Of a stretch of DNA of 64,000 nucleotides, positions 36,625-46,002 are shown in pieces (the first letter of the stretch is position 1; each line of letters starts with the position of its first letter). The stretch comes from Aliishimia ponticola. GTDB taxonomy: Bacteria; Pseudomonadota; Alphaproteobacteria; Rhodobacterales; Rhodobacteraceae. The notes under the pieces are model-generated. The model was not told the origin of the DNA and made no database searches. It worked only from the letters and a program-made list of their open reading frames with translations. The DNA is taken from positions 372,001 to 436,000 of the forward strand of contig NZ_SRKY01000003.1 of assembly GCF_004803475.1 (NCBI RefSeq). Reading direction: 5' to 3'. Made by a program: the position numbers and the translations under genes.

Positions 36625-37344
36625 TCACACGACGATCAAACCCCGGCTCAGGGCGCGGGCGACCGCGTGTGTGGTGTTCAGCGCGCCCAGCTTGAACCGT
36701 GCGCTTTCGATATAAACCCGCAAGGTATGTTCAGAAATGGACAGCGTGTCAGCGACCTGCGCGCGGGAGTAACCCATTGCCAACAAGGTCATCGCATCCA
36801 CTTCCCGCGGCGACAGGTTTTGCGCCGCTTCCGGGGCGCGGTCCGGTTCCAATTCCAGCGCCTTTTCGTTGAAGTAATGCGCGATCAGTACCAGCATGCG
36901 CCGGTGTTCTTCGATGAAGGCGCTCCATTCTTCATCCGAGCATGTGTGGTTTGCGGTAAACAGTGCAAATTGCCCGTTCGGACCGCGGATCGGGACGGAG
37001 TAACCCTGATTGCCGACCTCATATTCGGTTGCCACGCGAAGAAAGTGGCGAGCGGCCTTTGTCGACCAATCCAGTTGTTTCCAATCGACCGGATGGAACC
37101 GCTGGTAGCAGCCAAGAATGACCGGATCGACCCTGTGAAATTGCTGCTGTTCATACTTTTGCCGCCATTCAAGACTGTAGGTGCCGACGCCGGAATGTGC
37201 CCCCAGCGAGTCCACCCAGTGATAGACCAGATGGTCGATCGCAAACTCGTCCCGGAGGCTGACGATCGACGACTGAAGCCCTTCAAGCCCGTCGGCCTTC
37301 TCCAGCCTCTCCAATATTTCTTCCAGCCGAGAGTTCGTCACCAT
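36625..37344 (-). CDS. luxR: LuxR family AHL-responsive regulator
   Basis: 239 aa. The autoinducer domain has the conserved pocket residues Trp60, Tyr64, Asp73, Pro74, Trp88 and Gly114, and the C-terminal DNA-binding HTH runs LSPREVDAMTLLAMGYSRAQ onward (Glu181, Leu188, Gly191). Full set present, so it should bind an AHL and control luxI and other genes. No strong Shine-Dalgarno is visible at the ATG; the reading frame starts inside the upstream small gene, which suggests translational coupling. Confidence 0.95.
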   Translation of the reverse strand: MVTNSRLEEILERLEKADGLEGLQSSIVSLRDEFAIDHLVYHWVDSLGAHSGVGTYSLEWRQKYEQQQFHRVDPVILGCYQRFHPVDWKQLDWSTKAARHFLRVATEYEVGNQGYSVPIRGPNGQFALFTANHTCSDEEWSAFIEEHRRMLVLIAHYFNEKALELEPDRAPEAAQNLSPREVDAMTLLAMGYSRAQVADTLSISEHTLRVYIESARFKLGALNTTHAVARALSRGLIVV

Positions 37345-37495
37345 TGGCAGTACTTGCCTTCATTTCAACGGACGCCAGCTCCACCGCTGCCAAGTCCGCC
37401 GTGTCGGCCAGCTGCTCTGCGAGGGACGGCAGGCCATTGGCACGTGCGAAGTTCTTGAGGTCAGTGAGGACGTCTAGGATCCACTCGTTTGTCAT
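37283..37495 (-). CDS. Small protein overlapping the luxR start
   Basis: 70 aa, predicted helical and acidic, starting TNEWILDVLTDLKNFARANG and containing LPSLAEQLADT. No signal, no membrane segment, no known domain. Its last 62 bases overlap the first 62 bases of luxR in another frame. The overlap and position directly behind a CtrA-type box suggest it is the first gene of the luxR-luxI transcript. Whether it is made as a protein is uncertain, but the amino-acid composition of the non-overlapping part looks coding. Confidence 0.65.
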   Translation of the reverse strand: MTNEWILDVLTDLKNFARANGLPSLAEQLADTADLAAVELASVEMKASTANGDELSAGRNIGEAGEGRRA

Positions 37496-37516
37496 AAGAA
37501 AGTCGCCCTTTTTTGG

Positions 37517-37532
37517 TTAACGATGAGTTAAC
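37517..37532. promoter_or_regulatory. Perfect CtrA-type box before the luxR operon
   Basis: TTAA-CGATGAG-TTAAC. Because it is embedded in GTTAAC...GTTAAC the match to TTAA-N7-TTAAC holds on both strands. It lies 22-37 bases upstream of the small gene's start codon. A further TTAAG follows at 37549. Confidence 0.75.
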
Positions 37533-37645
37533 ATAAGACTACCATGGGTTAAGAGGCGGCGATATTCGCGAATTTTCACTCCCCAGAAATGGTGAGGTAT
37601 CGGGCACGATGGCGGATATTCCGGGGGCATTGCAACCCTTAATAG

Positions 37646-37680
37646 AAAAAGGCCCGCGAAACAATCTTGATTCGCGAGCC
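37646..37680 (-). terminator. Intrinsic terminator of ccrA
   Basis: On the minus strand: GGCTCGCGAA-N10-TTCGCGGGCC (10-bp stem with one G-T wobble) then TTTTT, 32 bases after the ccrA stop. Confidence 0.9.
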
Positions 37681-37711
37681 CATTCATTTCCAACTTACGA
37701 TTGAAGGCGTG

Positions 37712-38995
37712 TCAGCCTTTCGCGTCAAGCACCTCTTCCAGCGTTCTCAGGCCGGTTTTCGGCGCTTGCACCAGCACGGACATGTTGCCGGGCTTATGCT
37801 CGTTCCGGAGCATTTTCATGTGCGCCTGCGGCAGGTCCGCCCAGGTAAAGACCTCGGACATGCACGGATCAAGACGGCGTTCGATCATCAGCTTGTTGGC
37901 CGAGGACGCTTGCTTGAGATGCGCGAAGTGCGACCCCTGCACACGCTTCTGGTGCATCCACAGATAACGGACGTCAAAGGTGCAGTTGAAACCGGTCGTA
38001 CCGGCACAAATCACGACCATGCCGCCCTTCTTCACAACGAAGGTGGATACGGGGAAGGTTGCCTCGCCGGGGTGTTCGAACACCATATCGACGTTGTTGC
38101 CCTTGCCGGTGATATCCCAGATCGCCTTGCCAAATTTGCGCGCTTCCTTGAACCACTCCGCATATTCGGGCGTGTTGACCGTTGGAAGCTGGCCCCAACA
38201 GTTGAAATCCTTGCGGTTCAGAACGCCCTTGGCGCCCAGCCCCATCACGAAGTCACGCTTGTCCTCGTCAGAGATCACGCCAATCGCGTTCGCGCCCGCC
38301 GTATTGATCAACTGGATCGCGTAGGAGCCAAGGCCCCCCGACGCCCCCCAGACCAGCACGTTCTGACCCGGTTTTAGGTCATGCGGCTCGTGCCCGAACA
38401 GCATCCGATAGGCAGTCGCCAGTGTCAGCGTGTAGCAGGCGCTTTCTTCCCAAGTCAGGTGCTTGGGACGCGGCATAAGCTGCTGTGCCTGCACATTGGT
38501 GAACTGCGCGAAAGACCCATCGGGTGTTTCATAGCCCCAAATCCGCTGCGAGGGCGAATACATCGGATCGCCACCGTTGCATTCCTCGTCGTCACCATCG
38601 TCCTGATTGCAGTGGATCACGACCTCATCGCCGACTTTCCAGCGCTTCACCTTGTCACCCACGGCCCAAACGATCCCAGAGGCATCGGAACCCGCGATAT
38701 GATAGGGCGCGCCATGGCCGTCAAAGGGAGAGATCGGCTGACCGAGCGCGGCCCAGACACCGTTATAATTGACGCCAGCCGCCATCACGAGGACGAGCAC
38801 CTCGTGGCTGTCCAGCTGGGGCACGTCCACGACCTCGACCTGCATGGCCGTATCGGGTTCGCCATGGCGTTCCTTGCGGATCGTCCACGCGTACATCTGC
38901 TTGGGCACATAGCCCATTGGGGGAATTTCGCCCAATTCATAGAGGTCTTTCTCGGGCGCCTCATAAGTAATCGAACCGTCGGTATCCAAAGCCAT
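37712..38995 (-). CDS. ccrA: Crotonyl-CoA carboxylase/reductase
   Basis: 427 aa medium-chain dehydrogenase/reductase. It turns crotonyl-CoA, CO2 and NADPH into ethylmalonyl-CoA, the committing step of the ethylmalonyl-CoA pathway. The NADPH-binding VWGASGGLGSYAIQL (about 214-228) and the family-specific VNYNGVWAALGQPISPFDGH (about 70-90) are visible. The ATG at 38995 has GGAGG 5-9 bases upstream; further upstream codons are non-coding. The gene lies between luxR and the GPAT-like gene, with its own terminator. Confidence 0.96.
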   Translation of the reverse strand: MALDTDGSITYEAPEKDLYELGEIPPMGYVPKQMYAWTIRKERHGEPDTAMQVEVVDVPQLDSHEVLVLVMAAGVNYNGVWAALGQPISPFDGHGAPYHIAGSDASGIVWAVGDKVKRWKVGDEVVIHCNQDDGDDEECNGGDPMYSPSQRIWGYETPDGSFAQFTNVQAQQLMPRPKHLTWEESACYTLTLATAYRMLFGHEPHDLKPGQNVLVWGASGGLGSYAIQLINTAGANAIGVISDEDKRDFVMGLGAKGVLNRKDFNCWGQLPTVNTPEYAEWFKEARKFGKAIWDITGKGNNVDMVFEHPGEATFPVSTFVVKKGGMVVICAGTTGFNCTFDVRYLWMHQKRVQGSHFAHLKQASSANKLMIERRLDPCMSEVFTWADLPQAHMKMLRNEHKPGNMSVLVQAPKTGLRTLEEVLDAKG

Positions 38996-39128
38996 CCAAG
39001 CCTCCGTATCAACAAGTGCTGCGCCGCAGAATCGCGGTGCGTTTGAGCAGGAATATGGATGCGCGCGAAATAAAGCAATAGATGAATTGCCTGTTTGGGT
39101 AATTTTGTGACCCAGCAGGCGCAGAATA

Positions 39129-40499
39129 TTACTTTGCGGCCGCAGAATAAGTGCGTTCGCTCTGCTCTGTTGAGTTGGCATAGAAGCGCAGCGCGTCGCG
39201 TTCGCCCTCGCAGATCGTGACCCGGTCCGCATCCACGGTGACAAATCCCCGCGCGATCATCTGATCCAGCGCCGCGTCCAAGACCTGCATTGGGTTTTCG
39301 CTAGGATTCAACAGGTAGCGCTCCGGGGCGGCCTCCATGTCCTGCGCCGCTTGCATCATCAAGGCTGTGCGACTGGTCGGCGCGCCCTGTTCCAACAGGC
39401 GTTTTGACAACAGTGGAACCGCAAGGCGCGGCATGGCCGCTTCGATACGGGTCATCAAGTCTTGCGCCAAGGCCTCTACCGGGGCGTCCGCATCGAATGA
39501 CTGCAAAGACAGCGGCTCGCCAAACACGACCGCAGCCGAACCAAAGCGCAGGAACTTGCCGCGCACCCGCAGCCATAGCTTTTGCAGAATGAACCCAACC
39601 ACGACGCTGATCCGCGCGCCAAAACGGCGATCGCCACGCTGATGCGCCGCCATCAACACCCTGTCTTCCAATATGCGGTCGTAATTGATTGCCACCGGCA
39701 CAAAGACCACGTCGCGATCACTCTCTCGCCCGGCCTCTACCACGTAAGACAGTAGCCCCAGTTTCGGCGGCGCGAGGTTCCCATCAAGGCTCAGCCCGCC
39801 TTCGGGAAAGATTGCCTGTGTCACGCCGCCTTCGGTCGCCATCTGCACATAGCGGGCCAGCACCTTGCGATAAAGCTGCCCGCGCGATTTGCGCCGAATG
39901 AAATGCGCCCCCATGGATTTGATAAGCCGCGACAACGGCCAGACCCGCGCCCACTCCCCCACGGCATAGGACAGCGCAGAGGCGCGCCCGGCCAGATACG
40001 TGACCAGCACGTAATCCATGTTGGAGCGATGATTCATTATGAACACCGCCGTGGCGTCGGTCGGAATATTCGCGATGATGTCATCATTTCGCGGCCCGCA
40101 GCGCACTGTGTAGAGCGCATTGGCCAGCCACCGGGCCAAGCGGATGCCCAACCCGAAATAGGCAAAGGCGGAAAAGCTTGGGACGATCTCGCGCGCGTAG
40201 CTACGCGCCTTTTCAAAGGCCACGTCTTCACGCACGGATGATTTGCGCGCGTATTCGACAATCGCGCGGGTCACTTCCGGGTCATAGATCAGCCGCTGAA
40301 TCATGTCGTGACGCGCCACCAGCTTGAACGGTTCAATCGGCCGGGTCAGGCGCTGGTTCAGCCGCGCCACGGCGCGTTCCAGACGTCGCCGTAAAAACCA
40401 GCGGACCGAGGGGAACAGAAAATGCGACGCGAAAGTGACCGCGGCGAACACCACGATCAGGACAAAAAGCCAGATGGGCAATTCAACCGTTTGCGACAT
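39129..40499 (-). CDS. Membrane glycerol-3-phosphate acyltransferase-like protein
   Basis: 456 aa. One N-terminal membrane segment (about 6-26) precedes a PlsB/PlsC-type acyltransferase domain: HX4D motif NHRSNMDYV (about 160-168), a GAHFIRRKSR block and FPEGGLS (about 229-235). The family makes lysophosphatidate or similar. Relation to lipid synthesis is inferred. Divergent from ecm across 235 bases, upstream of ccrA in the same direction with 133 bases between. Confidence 0.85.
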   Translation of the reverse strand: MSQTVELPIWLFVLIVVFAAVTFASHFLFPSVRWFLRRRLERAVARLNQRLTRPIEPFKLVARHDMIQRLIYDPEVTRAIVEYARKSSVREDVAFEKARSYAREIVPSFSAFAYFGLGIRLARWLANALYTVRCGPRNDDIIANIPTDATAVFIMNHRSNMDYVLVTYLAGRASALSYAVGEWARVWPLSRLIKSMGAHFIRRKSRGQLYRKVLARYVQMATEGGVTQAIFPEGGLSLDGNLAPPKLGLLSYVVEAGRESDRDVVFVPVAINYDRILEDRVLMAAHQRGDRRFGARISVVVGFILQKLWLRVRGKFLRFGSAAVVFGEPLSLQSFDADAPVEALAQDLMTRIEAAMPRLAVPLLSKRLLEQGAPTSRTALMMQAAQDMEAAPERYLLNPSENPMQVLDAALDQMIARGFVTVDADRVTICEGERDALRFYANSTEQSERTYSAAAK

Positions 40500-40657
40500 G
40501 GCGCAGACCGTGGCAGGTCATCGCCGGAGCGGCAAGCGCACAAATTCAAGGCAATCGCAATTAGGCAGAAACGTCCGGGCAGTGTGGCTTTGGCGCTTTG
40601 GAAAGGGCCTATGTCGGGGGCCATTAATAACCTTGCGTATCGCCGCGATGCAGCGAA

Positions 40658-40687
40658 TTGACATTGGCACAATCTTCCAAGTATCAC
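40658..40687 (+). promoter_or_regulatory. Candidate ecm promoter
   Basis: TTGACA (40658-40663), 18-base spacer, TATCAC (40682-40687), 48 bases before the ecm ATG. The -35 is exact; the -10 is moderate. Confidence 0.55.
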
Positions 40688-40734
40688 ATCCCTGACGAAA
40701 TAAAATTACCCATTTGTGATTCCGAGAGGTGCCC

Positions 40735-42702
40735 ATGTCGCAACCGCAGAAAGACCGCCCCTGGCTGATCCGGACCTATGCCGGACATTCCACTGCCGCT
40801 GCGTCCAATGCGCTGTATCGCAAGAACCTCGAAAAGGGTCAGACCGGCCTTTCCGTGGCTTTCGATCTGCCGACGCAGACCGGCTATGACAGCGATCACG
40901 TGTTGAGCCGTGGCGAAGTGGGCAAGGTCGGCGTGCCGGTTTCGCATCTGGGCGATATGCGCACGCTGTTCGATCAGATCCCGCTGGAACAGATGAACAC
41001 CTCCATGACGATCAACGCGACCGCGCCCTGGCTGCTATCGCTTTATATCGCCGTGGCCGAGGAACAAGGCGCGGATGTCGCCAAGTTGCAGGGCACGGTT
41101 CAGAACGATCTGATCAAGGAATACCTGTCGCGCGGCACATATATCTGCCCGCCCAAACCATCGCTGAAGATGATCGCGGACGTGGCCGAGTATTGCTATA
41201 CCAACGTGCCCAAATGGAACCCGATGAACGTGTGTTCCTATCACCTGCAAGAAGCCGGGGCGACGCCGGAACAAGAGCTGGCCTTTGCGCTGGCCACGGC
41301 GCAGGCGGTTCTGGACGAATTGAAACCGCGTATCCCGGCCGAGGATTTCCCAACCGTCGTTGGCCGTATTTCGTTCTTCGTGAATGCCGGCATCCGTTTC
41401 GTGACCGAGATGTGCAAGATGCGGGCCTTCGTCGATCTGTGGGATGAAATCTGCCGCGACCGCTACGGGGTCGAGGACGCGAAGATGCGGCGCTTCCGCT
41501 ATGGCGTGCAGGTCAACTCTCTTGGGCTGACAGAGCAACAGCCGGAAAACAACGTCTACCGTATCCTGATCGAGATGCTGGCCGTCACCTTGTCGAAAAA
41601 GGCACGGGCACGGGCGGTGCAGCTACCGGCATGGAACGAAGCGCTTGGCCTGCCCCGCCCCTGGGATCAGCAATGGTCGATGCGGATGCAGCAAATCCTA
41701 GCCTATGAAACCGATCTGCTGGAATTCGATGATCTGTTCGATGGCAACCCGTCGGTAGATGCCAAGGTCGAAGCGTTGAAAGAAGGCGCGCGGCATGAGC
41801 TGGCGACGCTGGAAAGCATGGACGGCGCAATCGGCGCGATCGACTACATGAAATCGCGTTTGGTCGAAAGCAACTCCGAACGGCTCAACCGGATCGAAGC
41901 TGGCGAGACGATCGTGGTCGGCGTCAACCGCTGGCAGAAAGGCGAGGCATCGCCGCTAATGACGGGCGATGGCGGCATCATGGTTGTCGACCCGGCAGTG
42001 GAGCAAGAGCAGATCGACCGCCTGAATGCGTGGCGGTCGGAACGCGATGACACCGCGGTAAAGAACGCATTGGCCGGACTGCGCGCCGCCGCAGCGGCGG
42101 GGGACAATATCATGCCCGCCTCTATTCTTTGTGCGCGTGTTGGCGTGACGACCGGCGAATGGGCCGCGCAAATGCGGTCCGTGCACGGAGAGTATCGCGG
42201 CCCGACGGGTGTCGCCTCTGGCCGCTCCAACAAGACCGAAGGGCTGGAAGATATCATCGCTTCCGTTGATGCGGTCAGTGACCGTTTGGGCCGCCGTTTG
42301 AAATTCCTTGTCGGCAAGCCGGGGCTTGATGGCCACTCCAACGGGGCGGAGCAAATTGCAGTGCGCGCGCGCGATTGCGGAATGGATATTTCCTATGAGG
42401 GTATTCGACTGACGCCCGAGGAAATTGTGAATGCCGCGAAAAACGACGACGCGCATGTGGTCGGACTTTCCATTCTTTCGGGCAGCCATTTGCCGCTGGT
42501 GGAAGACGTTTTGACCCGTCTTAAAAATGAAGGGCTAAGCCATATTCCCGTGATCGTGGGCGGCATTATTCCCGACGAGGACGCCGACAAACTTCGCGCT
42601 ATGGGTGTGGCACGTGTTTATACGCCGAAAGATTTCGAGTTGAATACGATCATGACCGATATCGTGACACTTGCCGACCCACAGGCTGTTGCCGCCGAAT
42701 AG
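40735..42702 (+). CDS. ecm: Ethylmalonyl-CoA mutase
   Basis: 655 aa. Coenzyme-B12-dependent mutase that isomerises (2R)-ethylmalonyl-CoA to (2S)-methylsuccinyl-CoA. The N-terminal TIM barrel begins DRPWLIRTYAGHSTA and contains TGLSVAFDLPTQTGYDSDH (about 33-51). The C-terminal cobalamin domain has the base-off motif DGHSNGAE (about 525-532). The ATG at 40735 is preferred over a GTG 6 bases earlier because GAGAGG sits at the right distance. It is transcribed alone, opposite to ccrA. Confidence 0.95.
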   Translation: MSQPQKDRPWLIRTYAGHSTAAASNALYRKNLEKGQTGLSVAFDLPTQTGYDSDHVLSRGEVGKVGVPVSHLGDMRTLFDQIPLEQMNTSMTINATAPWLLSLYIAVAEEQGADVAKLQGTVQNDLIKEYLSRGTYICPPKPSLKMIADVAEYCYTNVPKWNPMNVCSYHLQEAGATPEQELAFALATAQAVLDELKPRIPAEDFPTVVGRISFFVNAGIRFVTEMCKMRAFVDLWDEICRDRYGVEDAKMRRFRYGVQVNSLGLTEQQPENNVYRILIEMLAVTLSKKARARAVQLPAWNEALGLPRPWDQQWSMRMQQILAYETDLLEFDDLFDGNPSVDAKVEALKEGARHELATLESMDGAIGAIDYMKSRLVESNSERLNRIEAGETIVVGVNRWQKGEASPLMTGDGGIMVVDPAVEQEQIDRLNAWRSERDDTAVKNALAGLRAAAAAGDNIMPASILCARVGVTTGEWAAQMRSVHGEYRGPTGVASGRSNKTEGLEDIIASVDAVSDRLGRRLKFLVGKPGLDGHSNGAEQIAVRARDCGMDISYEGIRLTPEEIVNAAKNDDAHVVGLSILSGSHLPLVEDVLTRLKNEGLSHIPVIVGGIIPDEDADKLRAMGVARVYTPKDFELNTIMTDIVTLADPQAVAAE

Positions 42703-42812
42703 GCGGAAAAAAGCTGACACAAACCACCTATTTTCGGGGAATTGCTTTGATAAGAGCAGTTCCCTAATGTCCTTCGCGTGAATGCCCGCAGGAATTCTCG
42801 GAGGAATAGAAT

Positions 42813-43145
42813 ATGGCAGTAGACCTGACAACTATGAACAAAAAGCAGCTCGAAAAGCTGTTAAAGGACGTTCAAGCTGAATTGAAAATCGTCGCCGTGC
42901 GTGAGCGCCGCGAAGCAAAAAAGGCAGCGGAAAAGGCCGCAGCGAAGTTCGGCTTTTCGCTTTCGGAACTGACCGGTGGCGCGTCCGCGCGTGGCCGGAA
43001 GAAAGGCGGGGTCAGCCCCAGCGGCGACCCGAAATATGTGAACCCATCCGACCCGGACCAGACCTGGACTGGTAAAGGCCGCCAGCCGCGTTGGTTCAAG
43101 GATGCCGTCGCAGCAGGCACCGATCCGTCGACGATGGAACTCTGA
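42813..43145 (+). CDS. HvrA/H-NS-like nucleoid regulator
   Basis: 110 aa. The N-terminal half is a coiled coil of charged residues ([13 protein letters not shown] onward) and the C-terminal DNA-binding motif [15 protein letters not shown] (about 81-95) is the H-NS type TWTGxGRxP signature. HvrA of Rhodobacter capsulatus trans-activates light and electron-transfer genes; Spb in R. sphaeroides is related. The target set here is unknown. The gap to the purine nucleoside phosphorylase gene is 4 bases. Confidence 0.9.
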   Translation: MAVDLTTMNKKQLEKLLKDVQAELKIVAVRERREAKKAAEKAAAKFGFSLSELTGGASARGRKKGGVSPSGDPKYVNPSDPDQTWTGKGRQPRWFKDAVAAGTDPSTMEL

Positions 43146-43149
43146 CCAC

Positions 43150-43854
43150 ATGACAATTCATATCGGCGCAAAGCCGGGTCAGATCGCCGAGACCGTATTG
43201 ATGCCCGGCGATCCTTACCGTGCGAAATGGGCTGCGCAGACATTTCTTGATAATGCGGAATGTGTGAACGAAGTCCGTGGGATGCTTGGCTTTACCGGGA
43301 CGTGGAAAGGGAACCGGGTCACGATCCAGGGGAGTGGAATGGGCATGCCGTCCTTTTCCATTTACGCCAATGAATTGATCCGGGACTACGGCGCGAAAAC
43401 ACTGATCCGGATCGGGTCTTGTGGTGGAATGCAGCCGCATGTGGGCATTCGTGATGTTATCATTGCGATGACCGCAAGCTCTGTCAGCACACCTTCGTCC
43501 GCAATTCTCAAGGAGTTCAATCTGGCTCCCTGTGCGGATTGGGATCTGTTGTCGGCTGCTGTTTCCGCAGCCGCGACGCGCGATGTGAAAACCCATGTGG
43601 GGGGGATTTATTCCTCTGACGTGTTTTATGCCGAGCGGCCTGACCTGGACGAACAAATGGTCCGCCACGGTATTCTTGGTGTCGAAATGGAAGCGGCGGA
43701 ACTTTACATCCTTGCCGCGCGCCATGGATGCCGTGCATTGGCCGTGCTTACGGTTTCGGACCATTTGCAAACCGGAGAGGCATTGCCTTCCGATCAAAGA
43801 GAACGCTCTTTCGGCGACATGGTCGAGATTGCCTTGGAAGCGGCCTTCGCCTGA
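43150..43854 (+). CDS. deoD: Purine-nucleoside phosphorylase (DeoD type)
   Basis: 234 aa hexameric-type PNP. Visible motifs: [12 protein letters not shown] with the phosphate site GDP(L/Y)RA (about 18-25), GSGMGMPS (about 62-69), IRIGSCGGM (about 86-94) and [10 protein letters not shown] (about 177-186); the final catalytic Asp is in TVSDHL. It splits purine nucleosides with phosphate, consistent with the purine-nucleoside-type importer elsewhere in the window. The ATG at 43150 lies 4 bases after the HvrA-like stop, so they form an operon. Confidence 0.95.
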   Translation: MTIHIGAKPGQIAETVLMPGDPYRAKWAAQTFLDNAECVNEVRGMLGFTGTWKGNRVTIQGSGMGMPSFSIYANELIRDYGAKTLIRIGSCGGMQPHVGIRDVIIAMTASSVSTPSSAILKEFNLAPCADWDLLSAAVSAAATRDVKTHVGGIYSSDVFYAERPDLDEQMVRHGILGVEMEAAELYILAARHGCRALAVLTVSDHLQTGEALPSDQRERSFGDMVEIALEAAFA

Positions 43855-43865
43855 GGGACGCCGCG

Positions 43866-44702
43866 TTACCCGTGGCTGCGATCGTAGCCGCTTTTTGACG
43901 CCTCCTGCCAACCGCGCAGACTTTCCTGTTGCGGTTGGTAGATCTCCACTTTCAACGGAAAGCATGCAGCAACGTCCGACGAATGGGACGCGGAACAATC
44001 CCCTCCCGGACAGGCGGACAGGTTTCCCAGCAGATCCGTTTCAGCCAGAAATTCAATGTAATCGCCTGGACGCACAGGGCTGGCCTTCATGAAATACTGC
44101 CCCGTATCACGGGTAAAGCCGGTGCACATGAAAACATTCAGAACGTCGTGAACCAGCAATTCCGCTTCTTTGCGCGGAACTTGCATGTAGTCTGCCAAAG
44201 CGCGTGTCAGGTTGGAATGACAGCAATGGTGGTATTGCCCGCCTGTCAGCGCGTGGTGCGTATAGGGATCGCAGCGCGTGCCGATCACATCATGGACAGA
44301 CCCGCCATGGGGGTCGATGCCGTACCAATCCAGACTGTCCTCTGTCACGGTGGCAAGCGGTCGAAGATGCGGCAAAGTCGACCAAAGCCGATCCCCTGTG
44401 CTGACATGCGTACCATGCAGCGCCCGCGTTTTGCCCGAGAAGAACCGTTCCGACAGGTCATGCAGGCTGTGCAGATTAAGATCGCCGACCTGCGGCCCCT
44501 CTACCGACGTGATCCGAAAGAAATGCCCTGCGGGGACTTCGAACACACGGGCCTCGCGCGGGGGCACGATGACCTCTGACAGTTTGGTCGCACCCGCACG
44601 TGCCTGCGCGTAAAGCGCAAGGTCGGGCGCGGGCAGCGTTTCGGGCGGGTAGCAGATCACGGGGGGCAAGGCGCGTTGGCGGTCGGCGAAATCTTGGGTC
44701 AT
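43866..44702 (-). CDS. DUF1989 (urea carboxylase-associated family) protein
   Basis: 278 aa, cytosolic. The family core is visible: VPAGHFFRITSVEGPQVGDLN (about 55-75), ERFFSGKTR and a GCH-like metal region HHCCHSNL (about 157-164). Related proteins flank urea carboxylase genes but none is here, so the function is open. An odd Cys-rich segment, LSACPGGDCSASHSSD (about 228-243), near the end may hold a metal. It is convergent with deoD. Confidence 0.82.
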   Translation of the reverse strand: MTQDFADRQRALPPVICYPPETLPAPDLALYAQARAGATKLSEVIVPPREARVFEVPAGHFFRITSVEGPQVGDLNLHSLHDLSERFFSGKTRALHGTHVSTGDRLWSTLPHLRPLATVTEDSLDWYGIDPHGGSVHDVIGTRCDPYTHHALTGGQYHHCCHSNLTRALADYMQVPRKEAELLVHDVLNVFMCTGFTRDTGQYFMKASPVRPGDYIEFLAETDLLGNLSACPGGDCSASHSSDVAACFPLKVEIYQPQQESLRGWQEASKSGYDRSHG

Positions 44703-44786
44703 CAGTGGCGTCTTTCTTTTCGCGCCACGCTACCAAGACAATCCGTTCGCGCAATGGGGTTGTTGCCCCTGCCCCGGCAATGCCGG

Positions 44787-44999
44787 TCACAGTTTGGGTT
44801 GATCCACGAGGCATTTGTTCGGCGGACCCGGCTGTGCGGTAAACGCCTCTTGCCCGCAAGAGGCGCAGCGGTACTTGCGCAAGGCTCCGCGATCACCGGA
44901 TTTTTCGGCACGCCAACGGCATGTGCGCGTTGTCTTGCGCCGTGATGCGACCACGATCAAGACAACGAAAACGATCAGCAATCCAATGATAAACGGCAT
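44787..44999 (-). CDS. Small membrane-anchored protein with Cys motifs
   Basis: 70 aa from the ATG at 44999. An N-terminal hydrophobic helix (PFIIGLLIVFVVLIVVAS, about 2-19) is followed by a soluble tail with Cys at TCRW and YRCASCGQEAF, and a late KC, which could form a zinc-ribbon-like site. No known domain. It stands between the DUF1989 and sdhB genes in the same direction as both. A longer start at 45047 would place charged residues before the helix. Confidence 0.7.
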   Translation of the reverse strand: MPFIIGLLIVFVVLIVVASRRKTTRTCRWRAEKSGDRGALRKYRCASCGQEAFTAQPGPPNKCLVDQPKL

Positions 45000-45158
45000 G
45001 TCGGTTTCTTGGCGCCCTTCCCCGGTCCGAGGACCCGGAATTTTCAACAGTGGACAGATCGGGCCTTAACACCGCGATTTCAAGAACTGCAGGCGAAACA
45101 CCGGGGGCGTGCGCGCTAAATGCCGCGTGATGCGGTGCGGATTGGGGTGGGCGATACG

Positions 45159-45188
45159 TTCCGGCACCGCAACACGGAGGGTGCCGGA
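45159..45188 (-). terminator. Hairpin after sdhB
   Basis: TTCCGGCACC-N10-GGTGCCGGAA, a perfect 10-bp stem 22 bases past the sdhB stop. It lacks a T-run, so rho-independent stopping is not assured. Confidence 0.5.
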
Positions 45189-45210
45189 AACAGGATTGAC
45201 AGGACGAGCC

Positions 45211-45990
45211 TCAGACGGCCCGTTCGACCATCATCTTCTTGATCTCTGCGATTGCCTTGGCCGGGTTCAACCCTTTGGGGCAAGTCTTGGCGCAGTTCAT
45301 GATCGTGTGGCAGCGATAAAGCTTGAACGGATCTTCCAGTTCGTCAAGACGCTCGCCCGTGGCTTCATCGCGGCTGTCGATGATCCAGCGATAGGCATGC
45401 AACAGCGCCGCCGGTCCAAGGTAGCGGTCGCCGTTCCACCAATAGCTTGGGCAGGATGTCGAGCAGGACGCGCACATCACGCATTCATACAACCCGTCAA
45501 GCTTTTTGCGGTCGTCGATGGATTGCCGCCACTCTTTCGCCGGGCGGTTGGTCTTGGTTTCAAGCCACGGCATGATCGAAGCATGCTGCGCGTAGAAATG
45601 CGTCAGGTCGGGGATCAAATCCTTTACCACCGGCATGTGCGGTAGCGGATAGATTTTCACATCGCCGGTCACTTCATCCATGCCATAGATACAGGCCAAC
45701 GTATTGATCCCGTCGATATTCATCGCGCAGGAACCACAGATCCCCTCGCGGCAGGACCGGCGGAAGGTCAGGGTCGGGTCGATCTCGTTCTTGATCTTGA
45801 TCAGCGCGTCCAGGATCATCGGACCGCATGTGTCCATGTCCACGAAATAGGTATCGACCCGCGGGTTCTGGCCGTCATCCGGGTTCCAGCGGTAAATCTT
45901 GAACGTGCGCAGGTTGGTCGCGCCGTCCGGCTTTGGCCATGTCTTGCCGGTGGTGATCCGGGAATTCTTGGGGAGCGTGAACTGTACCAT
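45211..45990 (-). CDS. sdhB: Succinate dehydrogenase iron-sulfur subunit
   Basis: 259 aa. The N-terminal 2Fe-2S domain has [13 protein letters not shown] with Cys80, Cys85, Cys88 and Cys100. The C-terminal domain has [17 protein letters not shown] and a later [15 protein letters not shown] for the 4Fe-4S and 3Fe-4S clusters. It carries electrons from the SdhA flavin to ubiquinone. Twelve bases after the lipoprotein gene; last gene of the sdh operon. Confidence 0.97.
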   Translation of the reverse strand: MVQFTLPKNSRITTGKTWPKPDGATNLRTFKIYRWNPDDGQNPRVDTYFVDMDTCGPMILDALIKIKNEIDPTLTFRRSCREGICGSCAMNIDGINTLACIYGMDEVTGDVKIYPLPHMPVVKDLIPDLTHFYAQHASIMPWLETKTNRPAKEWRQSIDDRKKLDGLYECVMCASCSTSCPSYWWNGDRYLGPAALLHAYRWIIDSRDEATGERLDELEDPFKLYRCHTIMNCAKTCPKGLNPAKAIAEIKKMMVERAV

Positions 45991-46002
45991 GGAGTTCTCC
46001 TC

